The notes: generated from the letters alone by a model not told the origin. A DNA stretch of 64,000 nt from an uncultured Fibrobacter sp. (GCA_934700345.1 CAKUXP010000001.1:186001-250000); one strand, 5' to 3'. Positions 10,553 through 23,214 are shown, numbered from the stretch's first letter. Translations and numbers: made by a program.

Positions 10553-11659
10553 CTAGTCGCTCAAGACTTGCAGATATTGCGGTTCCATATAGAGCCTGAC
10601 TTCGTCGCCCGGGTCATAGATTTCATCCGGGTCTGTCATTACGCGGAGTTTAAGGCTTTCGCTTGCGCCCTTGCCCGGAAGTTCCGCAATGAGTTCCCAG
10701 TAGTCGCCTCGGAAAATCCGTTCGAGAATCTTTGCCGGGAAAACATTGTTCGGGAAGCTTTCTTCCGGCTTGCAGACGTGGATGTCTTCCATGCGAATGG
10801 CGATGCCTCCACGGGCTACTCCGTTTTCATCGGAAATCCATATCGGGTCCTTTTCTAGGACAAGTTCCCCGAAATTCGCCTGGGCGATCTTTTCTGCGCT
10901 GCGTTTGCATTCGAGGATATTCGCTTCGCCGATAAACGTCGCGACGAAACGGTTCACCGGATGCTCGTAAACGTCTTCCGGACTTCCGTCCTGGACGATC
11001 TGTCCCTGATACATGACAAGGATCCGGTCGCTTACGGCAATCGCTTCATCCTGGTCGTGCGTAACCAAAATGAAAGTCGTATCGGTTTTCCGCTGGAGTT
11101 CGCGGAGTTCAACCTGCAGCTTCTTGCGGAGGCTTGCGTCAAGGGCGGATAGCGGTTCGTCGAGAAGAAGGATGTCTGGCTTGTTTACAAGCGCTCGGGC
11201 GAGAGCGACACGCTGTTTCTGTCCGCCGGAAAGCGTCGCGGGCATCTCTTTGGCAAGTTCCGAGATGTTTACGATTTCCATCATCTCGTTTACGCGCCGC
11301 TCGAGTTCCTCTTTCGGTATTTTTTGACTTTTGAGACCGAACGCAATGTTGCCAAAAATATTCAGGTGCGGAAATAGCGCATAGTTCTGAAAAACCGTGT
11401 TGATGGGACGCTTCGATGGGGACTTGTTCGAGATTACCTTTCCTTTCAGGACGATTTCTCCCTTGTCCGCCTTTTCGAATCCGCCGATGATGCGAAGGAG
11501 CGTCGTCTTGCCGCAGCCCGAAGGTCCGAGCAGGGTAATAAATTCGCCATCGCGAATAAAAACGTTAATACCATTGAGTACGGCCTTCTTGCCGAAGCTC
11601 TTGTAAACATGGCGAATGTCCAGGTCGAAGCTCTCGCCGCTCGAAGGCACAGGGTCCAT
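10553..11659 (-). CDS. potA: Polyamine ABC transporter ATP-binding protein PotA
   Basis: ATPase that powers the PotBC pore. It has 368 residues from the ATG at 11659, which has GGAG 8 nt upstream; a TTG at 11701 would add 14 residues without a Shine-Dalgarno. Walker A is GPSGCGKTT, the Q-loop is in TVFQNYALFPH, the ABC signature is LSGGQKQRVALARAL, Walker B is ILLLDEPLSALD and the switch His is in VTHDQDEAI. Residues from about 240 form the C-terminal TOBE-type regulatory domain found in PotA and MalK-like ATPases. First gene of the potABCD-tgt operon. Confidence 0.95.
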   Translation of the reverse strand: MDPVPSSGESFDLDIRHVYKSFGKKAVLNGINVFIRDGEFITLLGPSGCGKTTLLRIIGGFEKADKGEIVLKGKVISNKSPSKRPINTVFQNYALFPHLNIFGNIAFGLKSQKIPKEELERRVNEMMEIVNISELAKEMPATLSGGQKQRVALARALVNKPDILLLDEPLSALDASLRKKLQVELRELQRKTDTTFILVTHDQDEAIAVSDRILVMYQGQIVQDGSPEDVYEHPVNRFVATFIGEANILECKRSAEKIAQANFGELVLEKDPIWISDENGVARGGIAIRMEDIHVCKPEESFPNNVFPAKILERIFRGDYWELIAELPGKGASESLKLRVMTDPDEIYDPGDEVRLYMEPQYLQVLSD

Positions 11660-11835
11660 TTCGAATCTCCATGGGGTGAACGCTTTTGTTCCGGTTTCCA
11701 AATTTAAAAAGTTTATGACGGATGTTTAGGGATTTTACGTAAAATTTATGCGCTAGGATGGAGTTGTTTTCTGCGGATACGAAACTTGGGACAGGGAACT
11801 TCGTGGATAGTTGCGAGAGATTCGTGGAATGCGAT

Positions 11836-12294
11836 TCAAACGCGATGCGGGACAGGGAGCTCTCTAGAAAATCCAGTTTCCAGTCGCGGGTATTCGGGAA
11901 GTCCCCGGATTTGCCGGTAGGAATGATTCGCGGAATCGAGTTCGAAAAAAAGGCTCAGGTCTCCGATGGAAAGCATGATGAACTTTGGCGTGAGAACTTT
12001 AAGGTATTTGTTTACCTGGGCCTGTAGCTCTGCCGGGGAATCTACGCCCGGACGCTTGCATTCGACAAGCAGCCACGGTTTTTTGACGTCATTTCCTTCG
12101 CGAAAATCGTGAACGAGAATATCTACCCGATCTGAATTTCTCTGTGCGATGTTTTTCAGGGCGAATTCCGTTTCGACGAGATGCAGGGGGACGGAAAGAG
12201 TTTCGACCAGCCATTGGACGACGCGTTGTCGTACCGCTTCTTCAGGTGTCAGGGCGACAAGTCTTTTTCGCGACGGATCGAAAATGCTTTCCAT
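11836..12294 (-). CDS. HsdR_N-type nuclease-fold protein
   Basis: This 152-residue protein resembles the small stand-alone proteins annotated as type I restriction enzyme R-protein N-terminal domain (HSDR_N_2), common in Bacteroidetes and relatives. RVDILVHDF followed about 17 residues later by LLVECKRPG gives a PD-(D/E)xK-like pattern (Asp then E-x-K), so the fold may keep a nuclease active site. No helicase or methylase partner is near, so it is not a working restriction system. The ATG directly follows the alr stop (TAAATG), so it is the distal gene of an alr operon. Its real function is unknown. Confidence 0.8.
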   Translation of the reverse strand: MESIFDPSRKRLVALTPEEAVRQRVVQWLVETLSVPLHLVETEFALKNIAQRNSDRVDILVHDFREGNDVKKPWLLVECKRPGVDSPAELQAQVNKYLKVLTPKFIMLSIGDLSLFFELDSANHSYRQIRGLPEYPRLETGFSRELPVPHRV

Positions 12295-13560
12295 TTATCG
12301 GGGCTGCGACGAGTTTGTGCGGAACGGATACTGGGAAAACGGAGGAATGTGAAATTCTTCCTTGAGGTCGTCCCAGCGGATTAGCCGGTTTTTCCAGATG
12401 TACTTGCGGTAAAGGCGGCGCGCTACGCGGCTTGTGATTTCGTAGGGAATCGTGTGGTGCGCCTCGGCGACGGATTCCATGGAAATTCGCGGGTCTGCAC
12501 CTCCATCGACGACTTCGACCGTTTCGCCTATCTGGACATCCGGAATGCGGCTTACATCGACCATTGTCGCATCCATGCAAACGCGTCCGAGAATCGGGCA
12601 GAGCTGGTTCCGGATGAGGACGTAGCCGTTGTTGTATTCGCCGCGAAGATACCCGTCTCCGTATCCAATCGCAATCGTAGCCACCTTTGTCGGTTGCTGG
12701 GCGACCCAGTATTGGCCGTAGGAAACCGCTTCTCCCGTGGGCACTTCGTGGATGGTGCGTATGGTGGACTTTATCGTCATCACGGGCTTCAGTTCCGGGT
12801 ATTCGAAACCTTCTGGAGGCGTTGCGCCCATCGGGTTGTATCCGTAAAGGACCAGTCCCGGACGGACCATGTCAAAATGGCTTTCGGGATGCCGGAGCGT
12901 TCCCGCGGAACTCGAACAGTGGCAGATTTTCGGGCGGATGCCCTCGTTGGCGAGAAGCTCCACCAGGTTTGAAAAACGGTCTATCTGACGCTGCGTGCTC
13001 GCATTGGATGCCCGGTCGAGCATATCCGCTGTCGCCAAGTGCGTAAACATCCCCTCGACATCGAGATGCTTCAGGGAGAGGATCTGGCGAATAGCTTCGA
13101 AATCGTCAAAGCGTACGCCGTAGCGGTGCATTCCCGTGTTGATGGCGAGATGCGCCTTTGCGGAAAGCCCGTTTTCTCCTAGGAACTTGTCAAAAGCTAT
13201 CGCGGTCTTTACGTCCGAGAGCGCGGAGGTCAGCCCGAATTCCACGAGATAGGGAAAATCCGCCGGGATGCAGGGACCGAGGACGAGAATATCTAGATCC
13301 ATGCCGTATTGCCGCAAAAGCATCCCTTCCGAAAGGTGCGCGACACCCAGAAAATCCGCCCCGCTATACTTGGCGGCAAACGAACAGGCGAGTGAGCCGT
13401 GTCCGTAGCTGTCGGCCTTGACCGGCAGGAGAATTTTCGTATGCTTGGGAATGGACTTGCGGACAAACTGGATGTTGCTTGCCAGAGCGTCCAGGTTGAT
13501 TTCGATCCAATTCGGGCGCGTGATGTTTTTTAAATCGGGAGGGAGGGTCGACAAATTCAT
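12295..13560 (-). CDS. alr: Alanine racemase
   Basis: PLP-dependent racemase supplying D-Ala for peptidoglycan. The 421-residue product contains the N-terminal PNWIEINLDALASNIQFVR strand, the PLP lysine motif PVKADSYGHG, the glycine-rich VRPGLVLYGY, the catalytic Tyr region IAIGYGDGYLR and GRVCMDATMVDVS. Two upstream in-frame starts exist, but the ATG at 13560 puts the conserved N-terminus about 14 residues in, as in the family. There is no Shine-Dalgarno; TATATT (complement of 13567-13572) lies 6 nt upstream, which suggests a leaderless mRNA. The roughly 30 residues beyond the RVARRLYRKY tract form an unusual C-terminal tail. Confidence 0.94.
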   Translation of the reverse strand: MNLSTLPPDLKNITRPNWIEINLDALASNIQFVRKSIPKHTKILLPVKADSYGHGSLACSFAAKYSGADFLGVAHLSEGMLLRQYGMDLDILVLGPCIPADFPYLVEFGLTSALSDVKTAIAFDKFLGENGLSAKAHLAINTGMHRYGVRFDDFEAIRQILSLKHLDVEGMFTHLATADMLDRASNASTQRQIDRFSNLVELLANEGIRPKICHCSSSAGTLRHPESHFDMVRPGLVLYGYNPMGATPPEGFEYPELKPVMTIKSTIRTIHEVPTGEAVSYGQYWVAQQPTKVATIAIGYGDGYLRGEYNNGYVLIRNQLCPILGRVCMDATMVDVSRIPDVQIGETVEVVDGGADPRISMESVAEAHHTIPYEITSRVARRLYRKYIWKNRLIRWDDLKEEFHIPPFSQYPFRTNSSQPR

Positions 13561-13678
13561 GGCAGAAATATAGATTAAACTTAGAACCGTCGAACACCCG
13601 AAAATCATCCAAAAGGAGAATCGCCGGAGGAAATTCCCGTAATTTCCCTGTTCGAACTTTTGTTAGGGGGATTCCATC

Positions 13679-13928
13679 GTCTCGCTCTGCGGCGGAAGGT
13701 CCTACGACGTTTCAAGGGCGTTTGCGACTTTCGCGACGGTTACGTTTAACGGTTATCGGTTCGCAAACCTGAATGGCGAAAAATGCGGGATTCGACAACG
13801 GAACGTTGTTTAATCATTGCCGAAAAGCTCCCGATGGCTGCACAAAATTTGACAGTTGGCACTTGCCGACTGCGGCGGAATGGGATCTTATTCCGTCCGC
13901 TGCGTCAAAGACTGATGGTTTAAAATGA
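13679..13928 (+). pseudogene. Relic of a FISUMP-domain (Fibrobacter major paralogous) gene
   Basis: No single frame is open, but consecutive pieces in shifted frames spell a FISUMP-type domain. LCGGRSYD is read from 13679 in one frame. VCDFRDGYV follows from about 13720 in a second frame and runs into a stop. FNGYRFANLNGEKCGI is read from about 13745, back in the first frame. DNGTLFNHCRKAPDG, then DSWHLPTAAEWD and the stop at 13926-13928 are in the third frame. The order CDxRDG, then N-G-x-x-W/F-x-A-x-NLN, then WHLPTxxEW is that of the FISUMP domain common in Fibrobacter surface proteins. At least three frame changes are needed, and the signal peptide and C-terminal V-R-C-V-K end are missing, so the gene is dead. 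Confidence 0.72.
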
Positions 13929-13963
13929 AACTCCCCAAAAGCCGGGCTTTCGGGGAGTTTTTA
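13929..13963. terminator. Bidirectional terminator between the FISUMP relic and leuB
   Basis: AACTCCCC at 13929-13936 pairs with GGGGAGTT at 13952-13959, with T tracts on the plus side and weaker ones on the minus side. It abuts the relic stop codon and lies 23 nt after the leuB stop. Confidence 0.75.
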
Positions 13964-13985
13964 AGGGAGAAAACTTTTCGTCAGT

Positions 13986-17591
<3,606 letters not shown>

Positions 17592-17691
17592 GTTTTGTTC
17601 CTTTGAGAATTTTACGGCAATAAAAATAGGCTAAAAAAACTTCCGAAAGCTTATAGGGACTAAATAATCGTTGTCCTTAGACAATGTTCAA

Positions 17692-18468
17692 CTAAATTCC
17701 GTAGCAGTCCCGCGTATTCTTTCGGACCGTTTCCATCAGGGTTTCGAACGGGACGCCTTTTACCCGGGCGAGAACCTCTCCTATCTGCGGAATCATCCCG
17801 GCGTGGCTAGCCTTTCCGCGGAACGGAACCGGGGCGAGGTAGGGAGCGTCCGTTTCTAGTAAAAGCCTTTCGATCGGGACCCGGGAAGCCGCTTCGCGAA
17901 CGCTTTCCGCATTCTTGAACGTGAGAATCCCGGTGAAGCCGACATAGACACGGGCGGGAAGCGCTAGTACGTTTTCGACGAAGTCCGTGCTTGCCGTGCA
18001 GCTGTGCAGATGGAGCGTTGCCCCGTCTAAATTTGCCGAACGGAGAACGTCGAGCGAATCCGCTTCCGCATCCCGCAAGTGGAGGACGAATGTCTTGTGA
18101 AAAGGCTTCCCGATTTCGAGTTGCCTTGCGAAAACATCCCGCTGCCTTTCGTGCGATGCGCCTTCGTAATGGTAATCGAGCCCGATTTCCCCGATCCCCA
18201 CCGTTTTCGATTTACGCCAAAGATCCAAAAGTTTCCTTTCCGTCGATTCGGAATATTCGTCCGCATTGCTCGGATGCACACCGTAAGCCGCATAAACCCG
18301 AGGAAACTCGTCGGAAAGATTCTTCGTGTAGGCGAAAGACGTCTCGTCGCAAGCTACCTGGATCACCGCGTCCGGCTTCGGGGCTACAGATTCCCACCAG
18401 CTTTTAAAATCGATACCGGTTCGCTCTTCGAACGAATCCATATGGCAGTGCGAATCGACAAAGTTCAT
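17692..18468 (-). CDS. TatD family metal-dependent hydrolase (DNase)
   Basis: This 258-residue TIM-barrel hydrolase starts MNFVDSHCHMDSFEERTG (metal motif HxH). It then shows YGVHPSNADEY, VGIGEIGLDYHYEG (metal-bridging Glu), HLRDAEADSL, TLHLHSCTAS and RLLLETDAPYLAP. TatD proteins act as 3'-5' exonucleases or deoxyribonucleases in DNA repair, but the family also contains members of unknown substrate. The open frame continues to 18888, overlapping greB; the ATG at 18468 is fixed by HxH at its beginning and by an ATGA overlap with the greB stop, so the two genes are co-translated. Confidence 0.9.
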   Translation of the reverse strand: MNFVDSHCHMDSFEERTGIDFKSWWESVAPKPDAVIQVACDETSFAYTKNLSDEFPRVYAAYGVHPSNADEYSESTERKLLDLWRKSKTVGIGEIGLDYHYEGASHERQRDVFARQLEIGKPFHKTFVLHLRDAEADSLDVLRSANLDGATLHLHSCTASTDFVENVLALPARVYVGFTGILTFKNAESVREAASRVPIERLLLETDAPYLAPVPFRGKASHAGMIPQIGEVLARVKGVPFETLMETVRKNTRDCYGI

Positions 18469-18935
18469 TTGTACGCAATCTCGATGACGGAATATTCCAC
18501 AATGCCGCGCGGAATGGAAATGGGTACGATATCGCCCTTCTTTTTTCCGATGAGAGCCGTTCCCACGGGAGAGTTTACGCTGATGCGGCCTTGGAGCGGA
18601 TCGATTTCCTCGACACCGACGAGCGTGTAGATCCTCGTCTTCTTCGTTTTGGAATCCTTGAGGGTGACTGTCGCACCAAAACGGATGGAGCCGTCGGCAG
18701 GGGCTTCGGAGCTCACGACCTTGGCGTGGTCGAGAATTCTGTCGAGGGCGCGGAGCCTTCGGTCGATATCCCGCAGACGCATCTTGCCGTAAGTATAGGC
18801 GGCGTTCTCGGAGCGGTCGCCTTCGGCTGCGGCTGCGCCGACCTGGCGCTGCATCTCGGGACGTTCGACAAACTTGAGGCGCTTCCATTCCTCCATCAGC
18901 TTGTCGAAACCTTCTTGTGAAATCGGATTAGCCAT
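18465..18935 (-). CDS. greB: GreA/GreB family transcript cleavage factor (GreB-like)
   Basis: The factor enters the RNA polymerase secondary channel and stimulates cleavage of backtracked RNA. The 156-residue protein has the N-terminal coiled coil with the acidic tip AAAEGDRSENAAY, where the D-x-x-E pair polarises the catalytic metal. The following GKMRLRDIDRRLRALDRIL resembles GreB more than GreA. The C-terminal FKBP-like domain shows YTLVGVEEIDPLQGRISVNS and SPVGTALIGKKKGD. The ATG at 18935 lacks a Shine-Dalgarno and has TATATT 7 nt upstream, so it may be leaderless. It is divergent from the ABC gene with only 34 bp between starts. Confidence 0.9.
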   Translation of the reverse strand: MANPISQEGFDKLMEEWKRLKFVERPEMQRQVGAAAAEGDRSENAAYTYGKMRLRDIDRRLRALDRILDHAKVVSSEAPADGSIRFGATVTLKDSKTKKTRIYTLVGVEEIDPLQGRISVNSPVGTALIGKKKGDIVPISIPRGIVEYSVIEIAYK

Positions 18936-18969
18936 AATGCCCAATATAGAAATTTCTAACTTGGCTTTT

Positions 18970-19800
18970 ATGGATTCCCTCTTTCAGTTCACCGACCTTT
19001 CTTTTTCGTATCCCGGAACATCGGTTATGGCATTAGACCATGTAAATCTTTCCGTGAAAATGGGGGAGACCTTTGCGCTTCTAGGCCCGAACGGGGCGGG
19101 AAAGACGACGCTTCTCAGAATCCTTTGCGGGCGGTTTGCGATAGGTAACGGCAAACTTCGAATAGCGGAAAAATTCCGACGGGGAAACACCCTGGACCTT
19201 TCGCATTGCGGCATTCTGCTCGAAAGTCCGGGCATCTATCCCAAGCTTTCGATTGAAGAATATCTCCGTTTCTTCGCTGAATTTTACACGACAAAAAATG
19301 TCATTGGACGAATTTCCGAATTGGCGAATAGGCTGGAACTTCCGAGCCTCTCTTCCCGGATGGGGACGCTTTCCCACGGCACACGTCAAAAGGTGCAGAT
19401 CGCGCGAGCTCTTGTGCACCGGCCCGGTCTGCTGCTTCTTGACGAGCCTGTCGCGAATCTTGACCCTTGCGCCCGGGAAGCTGTCTGGGATCTGCTTGAA
19501 TGCTGGAAACGGGAATCCGGCGGAACGCTTGTCGTGTGTTCGCACATCCTGTCCGAGATGGATCGGATAGCGACATCTTTTGCCATCCTCTACCGGGGCA
19601 GAGTTCTGCACGAAGATTCCGTCGAAGACTTACGCACGAATGAATTTACGGTAAACGTGCAGCTTCCTAGGGATGTTTCGCCCGAATCCTTGAAAATCGG
19701 TTTTCCGCAATCGGCAAAGGTCTTGTCCGTCAAACCCAGGAGGCGGTCACTTGAATCGGTCTATCGCGAATCGGTCCGGAAATTTTCGGAGAAAGTATGA
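18970..19800 (+). CDS. ABC exporter ATP-binding protein
   Basis: This 276-residue ATPase has Walker A LGPNGAGKTT, Q-loop region CGILLESPGIYPKLS, signature LSHGTRQKVQIARALVH, Walker B LLLLDEPVANLDP and switch His in VCSHILSEMD. The signature has LSHG in place of LSGG, a tolerated variant in export ATPases. I chose ATG 18970 (MDSLFQFTDLSFSYPG), because the conserved first beta strand starts there. A TAACTT box 7 nt upstream and no Shine-Dalgarno suggest leaderless translation; ATG 18938 is an alternative. The stop overlaps the following permease start (ATGA), forming a two-gene ABC-2 type system whose cargo cannot be deduced. Confidence 0.87.
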   Translation: MDSLFQFTDLSFSYPGTSVMALDHVNLSVKMGETFALLGPNGAGKTTLLRILCGRFAIGNGKLRIAEKFRRGNTLDLSHCGILLESPGIYPKLSIEEYLRFFAEFYTTKNVIGRISELANRLELPSLSSRMGTLSHGTRQKVQIARALVHRPGLLLLDEPVANLDPCAREAVWDLLECWKRESGGTLVVCSHILSEMDRIATSFAILYRGRVLHEDSVEDLRTNEFTVNVQLPRDVSPESLKIGFPQSAKVLSVKPRRRSLESVYRESVRKFSEKV

Positions 19801-20444
19801 AAAAACTCGTCTTTCACGTTGCACGGCACGAAATTCGCCAGATCTTGCGCGAACCGAAATTCCTCTTGCCTTTTCTGTTCCCGCCCGTACTTCTTGTCGC
19901 TTCGCAGGTGCTGCTTCTCCCTAGGGGAGTCTCGCCCGAAGTCCTTTCGCGGATGATGCTTTTCTGCGCGCTCCTGATAGCTACGATGATAGTCCCGCTC
20001 GCTTCCGACAGCTTTGCCGGTGAACGGGAACGAGGATCGCTGGAACTCCTTTTGCTTTTGCCCGCGCCTCCGTCCGTAATTTTTTACGGCAAACTGCTCG
20101 CACTTTTGCCCGTCCCTTTTGTTCTTTTGGTTTTTGCGGAAACCGCCTATGCGATCTCTTCGGGAGTCTTCGTTTTCTCCTTCTGGTGGAAATCCGTCCT
20201 TGCCGGGATTCTCGCTAGTTTCTGTTTTTCGGGAATTTCGCTTTTTGTCTCGCTGAACGTAAAGACGGCGCGCGCGGCGAACCAGATATCCATCATCTTC
20301 GTATTCCCGCTTCTGCTCGCTTTTGTCGCTCTTGCGAATTCTTATTTTGCAAAGTCCTGGATGCCTGCCGTTTTCTTGCTCTCGGTCATTCTCGTGTTTG
20401 TCTCGCTTTCGCTTTTTTCGTTTCGAAAGTTTCGGAAATACTGA
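19797..20444 (+). CDS. ABC-2 type permease
   Basis: This 215-residue inner-membrane protein has about six hydrophobic segments (FLLPFLFPPVLLVASQVLLL near the N-terminus, VFLLSVILVFVSLSLF at the end). The loop LASDSFAGERERGSLELLLL is the coupling-helix signature of ABC-2 permeases (the E-R-E-x-G-T/S-L-E motif). It overlaps the ATPase gene by 4 nt. The size is close to CcmB of cytochrome c biogenesis, but no other ccm gene is present, so a general ABC-2 exporter is more likely. Confidence 0.85.
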   Translation: MKKLVFHVARHEIRQILREPKFLLPFLFPPVLLVASQVLLLPRGVSPEVLSRMMLFCALLIATMIVPLASDSFAGERERGSLELLLLLPAPPSVIFYGKLLALLPVPFVLLVFAETAYAISSGVFVFSFWWKSVLAGILASFCFSGISLFVSLNVKTARAANQISIIFVFPLLLAFVALANSYFAKSWMPAVFLLSVILVFVSLSLFSFRKFRKY

Positions 20445-20523
20445 TGCGCCAGGACGGCGGAAACGCCTCTTTGTAAAAAAAGAATTAAATTTTTACCGGA
20501 AAAACATCAACCGGAGTCATTCC

Positions 20524-21303
20524 ATGAAAAAATTGTCGCTGCTTTTTCTCACCCTGATTTTTGCCGTCGCCTGCTCAAGAGACGACAAGTCCAAACAGGA
20601 AAGCGACCAGTCCCTTGAAAAAGTGAAAAGCGCCGGCGAGTTCGTCCTCGGTCTCGATGATTCGTTCCCGCCGATGGGATTTCGGAACAAGGACAATGAA
20701 ATCGTCGGATTCGATATCGATCTCGCTTCCGAAGTGGCAAAGCGTCTCGGGGTGAAACTCCGCACGCAACCGATTTCCTGGGACGCCAAGGAGCAGGAAC
20801 TGAACACGGGGAAAATCGACTGCATCTGGAACGGGATGAGCGTTGACAGCGCCCGCGCCGCGGCGATGAACCTCAGCTCGCCCTACCTCAAGAACCGCAT
20901 GGTTTTCACGGTCAAGGATTCATCGATCGCTTCTCTCGCCGCTCTCTCCGGCAAGAAAATCGCCGTACAGAACGGTTCGACTGCCCAGAAACTTTTGGAA
21001 GCCTCCGAGGCGGGCAAGGCCGCTTCCCGGATTTTCCCGTTCGATGACAACCAGACCGCGTTGATGGACCTAGACAAGGGGGGGGTCGACGCGGTATTCC
21101 TCGATGAAATTGTCGCGCGTTACTGGACAGCTTCGAACGGCAAGAGCTTCGTCGTTCTCGAAGAGGGACTTTCCGACGAAGTCTATGCGGTAGGTTTCCG
21201 CAAGAAGGACCAGAAGCTTCGCGATGCGGTCGATAGCGTTCTCTCCCAGATGAAGGCGGACGGCAAGTTTGCCGAAATCTCCGCCAAGTGGTTCGGCAAG
21301 TGA
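20524..21303 (+). CDS. Amino-acid ABC transporter substrate-binding lipoprotein
   Basis: This 259-residue family-3 solute-binding protein has a lipoprotein signal (MKKLSLLFLTLIFAVACS, lipobox AVAC). Mature motifs: KSAGEFVLGLDDSFPPMGFR, VGFDIDLASEVAKRLG, IDCIWNGMSVDSARAAAMN, SSPYLKNRM and LSGKKIAVQNGSTAQ. The ATG at 20524 has GGAG upstream; the open frame continues left into the ABC-2 permease. Its TGA overlaps the GTG of the permease. Polar amino acids (cystine, Gln, His group) are the usual ligands; which one is not clear. Confidence 0.92.
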   Translation: MKKLSLLFLTLIFAVACSRDDKSKQESDQSLEKVKSAGEFVLGLDDSFPPMGFRNKDNEIVGFDIDLASEVAKRLGVKLRTQPISWDAKEQELNTGKIDCIWNGMSVDSARAAAMNLSSPYLKNRMVFTVKDSSIASLAALSGKKIAVQNGSTAQKLLEASEAGKAASRIFPFDDNQTALMDLDKGGVDAVFLDEIVARYWTASNGKSFVVLEEGLSDEVYAVGFRKKDQKLRDAVDSVLSQMKADGKFAEISAKWFGK

Positions 21304-21962
21304 TTTCCGACCTGGGAAACCTAGTCCCGATTCTCTGGGGAGGGTTTCAGATAACCTTCGCCATTTTTGGGCTAACGCTTTTGTTTTCGATTCCGCTCGG
21401 GCTTCTTGTAGCGGTTCTCAAGATGTCGCGTTTCCGGATAGTCCGCTATCCGGTCGCGTTTTATATTTCCGTAATGCGCGGGACGCCTCTTCTTCTGCAA
21501 ATCGTGGCGCTCTACTTCGGCTCGTATTATCTTTCGGAATCGCTCGGCTCGAATCTTTCTTTCGACCGTTTCCCGGCGGTCATCGTCGCCTTCTCGATCA
21601 ACTACGCCGCCTATTTCGCCGAAATTTTCCGAGGTGGAATCGAATCCATCAGCCGAGGCCAGTACGAGGCCGCTGCAATGCTCGGCCTCACCCGGACGCA
21701 GACATTCTTCCGCATCATTCTGCCCCAGGTCGTAAAAAGGGTCGTTCCGGCGAGCGCAAACGAAGTCATCACGCTAGTCAAGGATACGTCGCTTGCCCAG
21801 GTTATCGCGGTAACGGAACTTTTTGCGCTTGCCAAAAAACAGCAGGCCGCCTATGCGAGCATCTTCCCCTTGTTTGTCGCGGGAATTTTCTATTACGTAG
21901 CGAACCTGCTTCTCTCCGTGTTCTTCAGCTATGTGGAAAGCAAACTGAATTATTACCGGTAG
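21300..21962 (+). CDS. Amino-acid ABC transporter permease
   Basis: This 220-residue HisM/GlnP-type permease has the typical N-terminal [20 protein letters not shown], then [14 protein letters not shown] and the EAA loop [20 protein letters not shown] followed by FRIILPQ. I chose the GTG at 21300, which overlaps the binding-protein stop as GTGA. An in-frame GTG at 21288 would add four residues. It is the only permease gene of the system, so the pore is probably a homodimer. Confidence 0.92.
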   Translation: MISDLGNLVPILWGGFQITFAIFGLTLLFSIPLGLLVAVLKMSRFRIVRYPVAFYISVMRGTPLLLQIVALYFGSYYLSESLGSNLSFDRFPAVIVAFSINYAAYFAEIFRGGIESISRGQYEAAAMLGLTRTQTFFRIILPQVVKRVVPASANEVITLVKDTSLAQVIAVTELFALAKKQQAAYASIFPLFVAGIFYYVANLLLSVFFSYVESKLNYYR

Positions 21963-21966
21963 CCTC

Positions 21967-22758
21967 ATGTCGGACAAGTTGATTCTCGAAGTCAAGCATC
22001 TGAAGAAATCCTTTTACGACCGCAAGAAGGGCGATGTCGCTGTTCTCAGGGACATTTCCTTCGACATGAATGCCGGCGACGTTCTTTCGGTCATCGGGCC
22101 TTCGGGGTCCGGCAAATCGACGCTTCTCCGCTGCATCACCCAGCTCGAAACATTAGACGGCGGCGAGGTCCGCGTTTGTGGAAAGGACCTGGTCATCCCG
22201 GGTTCAAACCCGCTCCGCTATTCGCCGGCAAAAACGCTCAGGGAAATCCGGTTATCGACAGGCCTTGTTTTTCAGAATTTCAACCTTTTTCCGCACCTGA
22301 CCGTGCTGCAGAACGTCACGCTCGCTCCGGTACGCGTTCTCGGACGTTCCCGCGAAGAGTCCCGCGAACTCGGGATGTCCTTACTCAAGCGGATGGGGCT
22401 TGAATCCAAGGCTAGGGCCTATCCGTGCGAACTTTCGGGCGGGCAACAGCAGCGGGTTTCGATTGCACGGGCGCTAGCGATGAATCCGAAGGTTCTCTTT
22501 TTTGACGAACCGACGAGTGCGCTCGACCCGGAACTCACGGGCGAAATCCTCAAGGTCATCAAGTCCCTTGCGGAAGAAAAGATGACGATGGTCATCGTCA
22601 CGCACGAGATGGCGTTCGCCCGGGATGTAGCAAATGAAGTCATCTTCATGGACGGCGGGATCATCGTGGAAAAAGGTTCTCCTGAATTCGTCTTCGGAAA
22701 ATCGAGAAACGAACGCCTGCACGCCTTTCTTTCACGCTTTTCAAAAAATGGAGATTAG
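21967..22758 (+). CDS. Amino-acid ABC transporter ATP-binding protein
   Basis: This 263-residue ATPase of the GlnQ/HisP class has Walker [12 protein letters not shown]-loop [13 protein letters not shown], signature [17 protein letters not shown], Walker [16 protein letters not shown] and switch His [13 protein letters not shown]. It lies 4 nt after the permease gene and completes the binding-protein, permease, ATPase set. Confidence 0.95.
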   Translation: MSDKLILEVKHLKKSFYDRKKGDVAVLRDISFDMNAGDVLSVIGPSGSGKSTLLRCITQLETLDGGEVRVCGKDLVIPGSNPLRYSPAKTLREIRLSTGLVFQNFNLFPHLTVLQNVTLAPVRVLGRSREESRELGMSLLKRMGLESKARAYPCELSGGQQQRVSIARALAMNPKVLFFDEPTSALDPELTGEILKVIKSLAEEKMTMVIVTHEMAFARDVANEVIFMDGGIIVEKGSPEFVFGKSRNERLHAFLSRFSKNGD

Positions 22759-22759
22759 G

Positions 22760-23200
22760 ATGCACGCCAGCATGGAACAGGAAACGAATTTTGCGGAATA
22801 CGAAAAGACGTTTCGCGTCGAAGAATCGATGATTGACCGGAACCGCCACCTGAACAACGTCGTCTGCGTGGAATGGGTCCAGGAAATCGCCGTGGAGCAT
22901 TCCGAGGTGACCGGTGGAACGAAACGGATGGACGAGCTCGGCTGCGGTTGGATGATTCGTACGCAGCACGTGGAATACAAGGCGCAGGCCTTTCTCGGCG
23001 ACGAAATCGTCGGAACGACCTGGGTTCCCGAGTACTCGAAAATCGCGACGAACCGCCATTCGAAATTCATCCGCAAATCGGACGGCAGGGAAATCTTTTC
23101 CGCGGTGACGACCTGGGTGTTGGTCGATCTGAAACGCGGACGCCCGATTGCCATTCCCGAAGACATCAAGGACTTTTTCCGCAAGAAGACAGGTCGCTGA
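22760..23200 (+). CDS. Acyl-CoA thioesterase, 4HBT hot-dog fold
   Basis: This 146-residue hot-dog protein has ESMIDRNRHLNNVVCVEWVQ, which matches the YbgC/FadM motif with Asp and N-x-H-x-N/H-N-x-x-Y-x-x-W, and IRTQHVEYKAQAFLGDEIVG in the core strand. Such enzymes hydrolyse short or aromatic acyl-CoA thioesters. The ATG at 22760 has GGAG 7 nt upstream; an earlier ATG at 22748 lacks one. The start is 1 nt after the ATPase stop, so it is cotranscribed with the transporter, although no functional link is evident. Confidence 0.85.
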   Translation: MHASMEQETNFAEYEKTFRVEESMIDRNRHLNNVVCVEWVQEIAVEHSEVTGGTKRMDELGCGWMIRTQHVEYKAQAFLGDEIVGTTWVPEYSKIATNRHSKFIRKSDGREIFSAVTTWVLVDLKRGRPIAIPEDIKDFFRKKTGR

Positions 23201-23214
23201 GCGGGGCAGTTTGC

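Larger units (their letters stand above)
13561..13985. other. Alr-leuB intergenic region
   Basis: The region holds the alr promoter box at its left end, the FISUMP relic (13679-13928, plus strand) and a hairpin that terminates the leuB and relic directions. Nothing else is recognised. Confidence 0.6.

Noticed and set aside
17692..18888. 398-codon extended reading of the TatD gene
   Set aside because: Upstream residues overlap greB in another frame. The HxH motif must lie at the N-terminus, so ATG 18468 is the start.
19797..20444. ABC-2 permease considered as CcmB of cytochrome c maturation
   Set aside because: The size fits, but the loop matches general ABC-2 permeases and no ccmC, ccmE or ccmF lies nearby.
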